From Salinivenus sp. (GTDB taxonomy: Bacteria > Bacteroidota > Rhodothermia > Rhodothermales > Salinibacteraceae), in NCBI GenBank assembly GCA_018609755.1, contig JAHENZ010000022.1:1-64000 (forward strand): a DNA stretch of 64,000 nucleotides. The letters are read 5' to 3'. The first letter of the stretch is position 1. Each line of letters opens with the position of its first letter. The notes beneath the pieces were generated by a model that saw nothing but the letters and a program-made list of their open reading frames with translations, had not been told where the DNA came from and did no database searches. Of this stretch, positions 57,518-64,000 are shown piece after piece. Position numbers and translations under genes: made by a program.

Positions 57518-58657
57518 ATGTCCGTTCCCCGGCGGCCATTTGTTCCGCTCTTTCTACTCATCGTCCTTCTGGTTGCCCCCGCAGCGGCGCAGACGGACGG
57601 CATCACCATTACCGGGACCGTGATGGACGACAGCACCGGGGGCCCTCTCCCCCACACCCACGTCTTCATCTCCGGGTCCATGACGGGCACGGCCGTTGGG
57701 GAGGATGGTCGCTTCCGCCTTTCCGGCCTCTCGCCCGGCGCAAAGCGGCTCTACGTTACCCGTCTGGGGTACGAGGCCGAGCAGATGACGCTCGTCCTGC
57801 CCTCGGATACGACAATAACGCTTCACTTCCGGCTGGAGCCAACCGTGATCCGCGCCGAAGCAGTCACAATTTCGGACCAGCGAGACGAAGAGTGGTACGA
57901 GCGGCTTGACCGGTTTAAACGACTGTTCATTGGGGAATCGGAGGCTGCTAAACGCTGCCGCCTGACGAATCCGAAGGTACTTCGATTCGACACGGCCTGG
58001 TGGGGAAAATTCGAGGCCGAGGCCACGCGCCCTCTCATCTTCGAGAATCGAGCGCTCGGCTATCGGGTCACCTACTACCTAAAGGAATTCGAGGTACGAG
58101 GCGACATTGTGCGCTGGGACGGAGAGCCCGTGTTTGCTCCACTCTCCCCCCGAGACTCCGTTGAGGCCGCGCGCTGGACTGCCAATCGCCGTGAGGCGTT
58201 TTACGGCTCGCTGCGGCACTTCCTTCTCGCCCTTCTCAACGACCGCGTGCAAGAGGAGCAGTTTCAGATGCACCGCATGCCCCGTGCCCAGGCCTTCCGG
58301 CGCCTGGGACGAGCGGACCGACTTCCGGCCGACCGTGACGACATCGTGGCCGGGCGGGTCGATTCTCTGTACGCACTGAATTTCCGTGGAGCATTAGAGG
58401 TTCGGTACAGTGGCGAGGCCGAGTCGTCTGCGTATCTTGAATGGGCCGACGCCCACCGGGCCTCGCGCAGTTATCAGGTGTCCCGCATCCGCCTCAACAA
58501 GCATCCGATTCACGTGGATCGACGGGGCGAAATCGTGGAACCGTACGGGGCCACCCTCCGCCGCTACTTCGCATTCTCGCGGCGACTGGCCCGCCTGCTT
58601 CCCCACGAGTACCGGCCGCCCAACACGTCGCTCGCCGCTTCGGTCCCGTCAAAATGA
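57518..58657 (+). CDS. secreted carboxypeptidase-regulatory-like domain protein
   Basis: Signal peptide; ITGTVMDDSTGGPLPHTHVFISGSMTGTAVGEDGRFRLSGLSPGAKRLYVTRLGYE. Confidence 0.8.
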   Translation: MSVPRRPFVPLFLLIVLLVAPAAAQTDGITITGTVMDDSTGGPLPHTHVFISGSMTGTAVGEDGRFRLSGLSPGAKRLYVTRLGYEAEQMTLVLPSDTTITLHFRLEPTVIRAEAVTISDQRDEEWYERLDRFKRLFIGESEAAKRCRLTNPKVLRFDTAWWGKFEAEATRPLIFENRALGYRVTYYLKEFEVRGDIVRWDGEPVFAPLSPRDSVEAARWTANRREAFYGSLRHFLLALLNDRVQEEQFQMHRMPRAQAFRRLGRADRLPADRDDIVAGRVDSLYALNFRGALEVRYSGEAESSAYLEWADAHRASRSYQVSRIRLNKHPIHVDRRGEIVEPYGATLRRYFAFSRRLARLLPHEYRPPNTSLAASVPSK

Positions 58658-58658
58658 T

Positions 58659-59027
58659 CTATCGCCAAAAGGCGTTTTCGTAGTGCTCAATCTGAGGCGT
58701 CCCGTCCGAGAGCACAATGCCCACCACGTCGAATCGGGACGGGGCCCCTTCGAATTCCCGCTCGTGCAGGTAGGCCCGCGAGACCTTTATCAGCGATTGC
58801 TGCTTCTCGTCGGTGACGGACGCTTCCGGGGGACCAAAGCCGGATCCGCTCCGGGTCTTAACTTCCACGAACACGAGTTCCCCGCCCTTGCGGGGGTCGA
58901 AGCAGACGAGATCGACCTCGTTTCGCTCGAAGCGATAGTTTCGTTCAAGCACGCGGTACCCTTCCTCCTCCAAAAAGTCGGCGGCAATCTCTTCTCCCCG
59001 GTCTCCGATGTCCTTCGTGCTGCCCAT
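58659..59027 (-). CDS. yraN: YraN-family (UPF0102) endonuclease-like protein
   Basis: [55 protein letters not shown]. Confidence 0.93.
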   Translation of the reverse strand: MGSTKDIGDRGEEIAADFLEEEGYRVLERNYRFERNEVDLVCFDPRKGGELVFVEVKTRSGSGFGPPEASVTDEKQQSLIKVSRAYLHEREFEGAPSRFDVVGIVLSDGTPQIEHYENAFWR

Positions 59028-59058
59028 CGTCTTGGGACAGAATGATTGGTTACACGTC

Positions 59059-59694
59059 TCACTCCGAATCATCCCCCTGCTCGTTCGACGTCGTCTCTAA
59101 TGCCCCCGCAACAGATATCAGCTGCCGGATAACGTCCTCATTTTGGTTCTTGACCAGCGGAAGTAGCGCCCCCGTCACACGTTCAAAGACGTCAATGAGC
59201 TCAATCAGGTTCTGGATGCGTTCATAAAGCGCCTGGTCCGCCGCGGGCCGATCATCGAGGGCTTGGTCGTCCGGGATGAGGTGTTCGGCGACGCCTTCCA
59301 GCTGGTCTCGTAGAGGCCGCACCTCCTGCTGCTCCCGCTCTTCGATGATGCGGGCCGTCACCGTCCACACGTCCGTCTCCGCCACGTAATGATCTTTTCG
59401 GGAATCCGGCACATGCGTCTTTTCGACGAGCGACCACTCCACGAGAGAGCGGAGGTTCATATTGGCGCTGCCCCGGCTGATTTGGAGTCGCTCCATGATC
59501 TGGTCGGTATTGAGGGGCTGCTCCACACAGTAAAGCAGGGCGTAGACCTGGGCCATCGTTCGATTGATACCCCAGCTGGAGGCCATTTTCCCCCAGAAGG
59601 TTACGAATTGATCGACCGCCTCCGCGTGCCGGGGGCTTGTTTCCGACACATTCAGGGGCGAATCCGAGAGCGTAGAAGAATTCGAAGAGGCCAT
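59059..59694 (-). CDS. GbsR/MarR-family transcriptional regulator
   Basis: [63 protein letters not shown]. Confidence 0.9.
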   Translation of the reverse strand: MASSNSSTLSDSPLNVSETSPRHAEAVDQFVTFWGKMASSWGINRTMAQVYALLYCVEQPLNTDQIMERLQISRGSANMNLRSLVEWSLVEKTHVPDSRKDHYVAETDVWTVTARIIEEREQQEVRPLRDQLEGVAEHLIPDDQALDDRPAADQALYERIQNLIELIDVFERVTGALLPLVKNQNEDVIRQLISVAGALETTSNEQGDDSE

Positions 59695-59865
59695 AACACC
59701 ACCCGGCCGCCCAACGGCGGTTCGGTTCAAAAATCTGGGAGCAACGGAGTAGGGAAAGCCTACTCCCGTAGCCCTGGAAATTGTTTCTCCCCGTCATTAC
59801 GAATCGATCATCCTGCTTTGTAGCTTTTCCTGATCACGGCCTCTTCCCAAAGCCAGTCTTCCCGA

Positions 59866-60705
59866 ATGAGTGCGGACGCGCAAATTATCACCCTGACCAC
59901 CGATTTTGGCACCCAAGATGGCTACGTGCCCGCGATGAAGGGAACCATGCTCTCCATTGCCCCGAACGCGAGACTCGTAGACGTAACCCACCAGATCGAC
60001 CCGCAGGATGTGATGGAGTCAGCGTTCGTGCTACAGTCGGCCCAGCCGTATTTTCCGGAGGGCACGGTGCACCTGGTCGTCGTAGATCCCGGTGTCGGAA
60101 CCGACCGAAAGGCGGTGGCCCTGCGGCATAAAGGGCACTGGTACGTAGGACCGGACAATGGCGTATTCCCGCTCGTGCTTGACGAAGAGCCGCCCGACGC
60201 CATCATTGAGCTCGACAACCCTAACGTGTGGCGCACGTCCTCTCCGAGCTCTACCTTTCACGGACGCGACATTTTTGCACCAGCCGCAGCCCACCTGGCG
60301 GCTGGGCGATCACTGGACGAGCTCGGCTCGCCCGTGGAGAGTCTGGAGCCGCTCCGGTGGGCTCAGCCGTTCGTCGAGGACGATTCGGTGGAGGGATGGG
60401 TCGCCCACGTCGACCACTTCGGCAACTGCATCACGAACGTGCGCCGGGCCACCCTGGTGGACGCCCTGAATCTTGATTCGGAGGGCAACACCGCCGACGC
60501 GTTTCCGCCCCTTGAGGTGTACGCGGGCTCCACCGTACTCAACTCCATTCACTCCACCTATGGCGACGTGTCGGGGGGGGATCCGCTGCTGTTGTTCGGG
60601 AGTACGGGATTTCTGGAAGTGGCGGTAAATGGGGGAAACGCGGCGGAAATGCTTGACATTCGGAAAGGCGACTCCATCAAGATCGCCCTCGTGGAGTCGG
60701 GATGA
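59866..60705 (+). CDS. DUF62 SAM hydrolase/hydroxide adenosyltransferase (SAM-dependent chlorinase/fluorinase superfamily)
   Basis: IITLTTDFGTQDGYVPAMKGTMLSIAPNARLVDVTHQIDPQDV; VVVDPGVGTDRKAVAL; GPDNGVF; FHGRDIFAPAAAHLA; VDHFGNCITN. Confidence 0.93.
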   Translation: MSADAQIITLTTDFGTQDGYVPAMKGTMLSIAPNARLVDVTHQIDPQDVMESAFVLQSAQPYFPEGTVHLVVVDPGVGTDRKAVALRHKGHWYVGPDNGVFPLVLDEEPPDAIIELDNPNVWRTSSPSSTFHGRDIFAPAAAHLAAGRSLDELGSPVESLEPLRWAQPFVEDDSVEGWVAHVDHFGNCITNVRRATLVDALNLDSEGNTADAFPPLEVYAGSTVLNSIHSTYGDVSGGDPLLLFGSTGFLEVAVNGGNAAEMLDIRKGDSIKIALVESG

Positions 60706-60858
60706 GCGCATGCGCAAACCTGCGTCGCGCTCTCCTTCTCGAACTCTAGAGAAAACGAGCGTTGACATCTTTGCAGATTCGCCCGGGCAGACGAGATGTC
60801 GTAGACAAACCCCCACCGTGTTCCTCCTTTCAGCGTGAGCCCTCTGCTGCTTTCCTAT

Positions 60859-62115
60859 ATGCCGTCTTCTACCCCCTCCCCCGAGTCCAGTCTGGATCGC
60901 CACTTGCAGGCTCTCTATCCGCTGGCCCGCGTCTTGGCGGGCTCCGAGAAGGCCGCCATTCTCATTGAGGACGTATACAGCCAGGTGGCGGACGTGCCTC
61001 CGGACGAGCGTCCCGATGACGAACGAGCCTGGCTATTCCGGCTTCTGATCGAGCATCGAGACGGGTCCCTCCCCTCCACCGGTGCTGACGTACACCCGGG
61101 CACTGAGACCTCGTTCACAGACGATCCGTTCCGGCGGGAGGTGGCCGAACAAACCGCTGAGCGCAAGTTGCCGGTTGCCTTTGCGGCCTGCTCCCTCCAC
61201 GAGCGTGTGATCCTCGCAGTTGACGTGCTGGCATCTCCTTCTGACGAGCTGCTCGCCTCGGCACTGGACACAACAGTGGAGAACGCCCGGTCCATTCGGG
61301 ATCAGGCCCGCTCGGCTCTTCGCGCCTCGCTGCGGGACGTACTGAACGGTCCGGAACGGATGCTCGTGGACGTGGCCCTTCCCGACGAGGCGCTGCGTGC
61401 TCAGCTACGCACCCTTTTCAAAGACCACTTTCAACCCGCCCCGTCCTCCCTGCGCGCGACCGTCCGCGACATTTTGGAGCGAGCTCAGGCTAAGCGAAAA
61501 AACGATGCGTCCGATTCTTCCGCCTCCGGTCTTTCTCTGCTCTCCTCCTTGGGAAACAAGCTCTCCGTCCGCCACCTCGTTGGTACCCTCGTCCTGATTG
61601 GGGTCCTTGGCCTCGGAATCACCGGATGGGAATACTTCACCTCCTCGCCCTCGACCGCTCCCCCCTCGCCCCAGAGCATGGTAGCGCTCGCGGCTCAGCA
61701 GGCCTCGGAGATCACGGTCGCCCACCCCACAACGGATGCAGAGTCGGCCGCGGCCTACGTCCGTGAGACGTGGGACCGCCGGGTGGCCGTTCCCTCCATT
61801 GAGGGGGCAACCCTTCAAGGCGTGGGACGGTTACAGGCAGGCTCGGACGCGGCGATCCCCGTGTTTCTTTTCGACGACCCACCGGAGAAGGCTCGTATCG
61901 TCGTCTACGCCTTCAATTACGCGCTACTGAACCGCCTCGGCCCTCACGGCACCCTCGACCGCTCCCTCCGTTCCCAACTGACCGCGAACCGCTCGCTGCT
62001 TGAAGAGGAGCACGCCGACCGAAATGTCGTGTTGTGGCGACAACAGGATGACATTCTCGTCGCCGTTGCACCGCACCTGTCCTCCTCCACCCTCCGCACC
62101 CGCATCCAGCGCTGA
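60859..62115 (+). CDS. membrane protein with sigma-factor-like N-terminus and anti-sigma-like TM/sensor C-terminus
   Basis: N-term LDRHLQALYPLARVLAG...ERAWLFRLLIEH and LPVAFAACSLHERVILAVDVLASPSDELLASALDTTVENARSIRDQARSALRASL (sigma-2/4-like); one TM (LVGTLVLIGVLGLGITGWEYF); C-term EGATLQGVGRLQAGSDAAIPVFLFDDPPEKARIVVYAF...RNVVLWRQQDDILVAVAPHL. Confidence 0.55.
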   Translation: MPSSTPSPESSLDRHLQALYPLARVLAGSEKAAILIEDVYSQVADVPPDERPDDERAWLFRLLIEHRDGSLPSTGADVHPGTETSFTDDPFRREVAEQTAERKLPVAFAACSLHERVILAVDVLASPSDELLASALDTTVENARSIRDQARSALRASLRDVLNGPERMLVDVALPDEALRAQLRTLFKDHFQPAPSSLRATVRDILERAQAKRKNDASDSSASGLSLLSSLGNKLSVRHLVGTLVLIGVLGLGITGWEYFTSSPSTAPPSPQSMVALAAQQASEITVAHPTTDAESAAAYVRETWDRRVAVPSIEGATLQGVGRLQAGSDAAIPVFLFDDPPEKARIVVYAFNYALLNRLGPHGTLDRSLRSQLTANRSLLEEEHADRNVVLWRQQDDILVAVAPHLSSSTLRTRIQR

Positions 62116-62142
62116 TCCCGACTCCCGGTTCTATCACGGGAG

Positions 62143-63528
62143 TCAGTCCGGAAGCTCTATGCGGAAGGTCGACCCTTCTCCTACCGTCGATTCCACGAGT
62201 TCGAGTGTGCCCCCGTGGTAGGTCTCGACCACTCGGCGCGCGAGGCTGAGCCCGAGCCCCCACCCTCGCTGCTTCGTGCTGAATCCGGGTCGAAAGACGT
62301 TTCCCCACTGGCGGCGTTCGATCCCGGATCCAGTATCCTCGACCTCGACGTACACTCGATCCTCCTCCCGTCCCCCCGAAACCGCAATCCGTCCAGTGTC
62401 ACCCTGAATTGCGTCCAGGGCGTTCTTGAGGAGGTTCTCCATGACCCAGGCGAAAAGCTCCTGGTTTACCTCCACCTCCAGCGCGGCCGGCAGATCCACG
62501 GAAAGCTCGACCTCTTGTCCCCGATGCGGCAGCCGCCGCCGGATGTAGGAGGCCGACTCTTCAACGATCGGCACGAGATTGCAGCGCTCGAGCTTGGGCT
62601 GCGAGCCGATGTCGGAAAAGCGGTTGGCAATGCGCCGGAGCCGCTCCACGTCGTTCTCAATTTCATCGAGCGTCTGCTCCCGCTGCTCTTCGTCCAAATC
62701 CGAGGACCGGAGCATCTGGATCCACCCCAGTAGGCTGGACAAGGGGGTACCGAGCTGGTGAGCAGCCTCCCGGGCCATGCCCATCCAGAGACTGCTTTGC
62801 TCATTGCGTCGGATGTACGAAAAGCCGAGGTAACCGACCAGGATAAAGAGCCCCACGAAGAGAAACTGCCCCCACGGAAAGATGCGAAGTTCCTGAATGA
62901 GCCACGACTCGTCGTAGTACAGATACTGCGTGAGCTGCCCCCGTTGCCGGGCGACGCTTTCATCGGCCGTCGAGAGATCGACTCGAATCGGAATGGGATC
63001 GAACGTGGCCGCCATTTCTTTCGTGCGCTGCCGAAGCCGCCGGAGCGCCACCGAATCGTCGGGCGACAAGGACGAGAGCGTGTCGGGCACCTCTACATTT
63101 CGCCAGAATCGGGGATGCCGGCCGGTCGAGTCCGTTATGATCGCCGGGATGCCGAACCGATTGGGCTCAATAATCTCGCTGAGGATAAAGTTGAGCTCAT
63201 TGGTCGGCGGCATGGTCTGTGCCCAATCCACGGCCTGCTGGTACCGGGCCAGCTGCTCAGATGAGAGCTTCGGGGCTTGGCCGCTCTGCTCCAATCGGCG
63301 CAAATAGTCTTCCAGCGCTCGAAACTCGGCCAAGTGCGGATTCACAGACTGGCGCTGAGCCTTCACGACTTCAGCGTGGGCGTCGGCCCAGAGCTGAATG
63401 AGGGCCTGTTCCCGCTCGCGGAGGCGATCGACCAGGCGCTGGGTGTAGAGAAGCGAGGCGACGGCGATGACGCCCGCAAGGACGATGAGGCCGAGCTTCA
63501 GGCGTACGGACCAGCGATACGTGTTCAT
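62143..63528 (-). CDS. two-TM sensor histidine kinase
   Basis: H-box SLWMGMAREAAHQLGTPLSSLLGWIQML; N-box ENLLKNALDAIQG; DTGSGIERRQWGNVFRPGFSTKQRGWGLGLSLARRVVETYHGG. Confidence 0.95.
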   Translation of the reverse strand: MNTYRWSVRLKLGLIVLAGVIAVASLLYTQRLVDRLREREQALIQLWADAHAEVVKAQRQSVNPHLAEFRALEDYLRRLEQSGQAPKLSSEQLARYQQAVDWAQTMPPTNELNFILSEIIEPNRFGIPAIITDSTGRHPRFWRNVEVPDTLSSLSPDDSVALRRLRQRTKEMAATFDPIPIRVDLSTADESVARQRGQLTQYLYYDESWLIQELRIFPWGQFLFVGLFILVGYLGFSYIRRNEQSSLWMGMAREAAHQLGTPLSSLLGWIQMLRSSDLDEEQREQTLDEIENDVERLRRIANRFSDIGSQPKLERCNLVPIVEESASYIRRRLPHRGQEVELSVDLPAALEVEVNQELFAWVMENLLKNALDAIQGDTGRIAVSGGREEDRVYVEVEDTGSGIERRQWGNVFRPGFSTKQRGWGLGLSLARRVVETYHGGTLELVESTVGEGSTFRIELPD

Positions 63529-63713
63529 GGACGGGAGCCCTGTTCGTCGTTCCGGAAAACTGCCAGGGGACGGACTCCCAAGGACCAGACGCGCACTGGT
63601 TCCCGACGCCCATCACGCGAATTGACCTGCATCTCTGAAAAGACGGGAGCTCCCTCGGGACGCGCCGCTGACGCCCAACAGCGTCTCAGTCTCTACACCC
63701 AGGACGGGCTTAG

Positions 63714-63908
63714 AACCTCTAACAGAACCTAATCCATGTCGCTCTAGGACATCTGAGATGTCCAAGCTTGACTCCGGCAATCTAGATTGCCAAGCCCATC
63801 CGACGGTCGTTGGGATCTGTCCTTTCGGTTGGATGGGCTCCAAATCAAGTTTGGAGCGACAAACCAAAGTGCTTTTATGTCGGCTTTTCAGCGGTTTTGT
63901 TAGAGCTT
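63714..63908. repeat. multi-hairpin element bounded by 16-bp imperfect inverted repeats
   Basis: Outer AACCTCTAACAGAACC / GGTTTTGTTAGAGCTT (14/16); inner stem GTCGCTC/GAGCGAC; hairpins GGACATC-TGA-GATGTCC, GGCAATCTAGATTGCC, AGCCCATCC...GGATGGGCT, CTCCAAA-TCAAG-TTTGGAG. Confidence 0.65.
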
Positions 63909-64000
63909 CTTAGTCCCGTCATCCACGTTGCCCCACGCGCTCAAGCCCCCACGGGCAGAAGCAAAAACGCGACGGCAGAGGGGATGGACCTCCACACATA

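Noticed and set aside
63714-63908. Integron attC site interpretation
   Set aside because: Outer repeats (CTCTAAC/GTTAGAG) only loosely resemble attC core sites, and the interior forms several separate hairpins rather than one long imperfect hairpin; no integrase visible.
1-64000. CRISPR array, prophage or toxin-antitoxin/defence island
   Set aside because: No regularly spaced direct repeats, phage structural genes, or restriction/defence gene sets were seen in the sequence or ORF track.

Overview
The window is about 64 kb of high-GC, acidic-proteome bacterial chromosome. Family content suggests a halophilic Bacteroidota/Rhodothermota (Salinibacter-like) organism, but this is an inference without a database search. 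The core is a large pectin/galacturonate utilisation region, mostly on the minus strand (about 12.7-36.9 kb and 41.4-48.9 kb). It holds a LacI regulator, UxaC, FGGY kinase, 2-hydroxyacid dehydrogenase, 6-phosphogluconate dehydrogenase, a CE12-type esterase, GH43, pectinesterase, SusD/SusC, GH28, an SDR mannonate-type oxidoreductase, a UxaE-type tagaturonate epimerase, a TRAP transporter (DctM/Q/P), GH31, a DUF1080 - Gfo/Idh/MocA - DUF1080 module and KDG kinase. Housekeeping genes flank it: thyA, an EnvC-like M23 protein, lpdA, mtnN, radC, rho, a MurF-like ligase, rnhB, acs, yraN, a DUF62 SAM hydrolase and a histidine kinase. Unexplained structure includes: (i) a three-copy ~170-bp MITE-like family with 16-bp terminal inverted repeats; (ii) a second TIR family (GAGACTGTTTTGATTT) next to it, the two forming a mirror-image pair around a 5.7-kb gene block; (iii) a dispersed intergenic palindrome (AGCGCCGTTGGA-C/G-TCCAACGGCGCT); (iv) four putative LacI operators (core TWACCGGTWA, one site CCGG-variant) that may tie SusC, DctP and the DUF1080 module into one regulon; (v) a ~195-bp multi-hairpin element at the right end; and (vi) a single protein that looks like a degenerate sigma factor joined to an anti-sigma membrane/sensor region. 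All family calls come from reading the sequence and were not checked by search.
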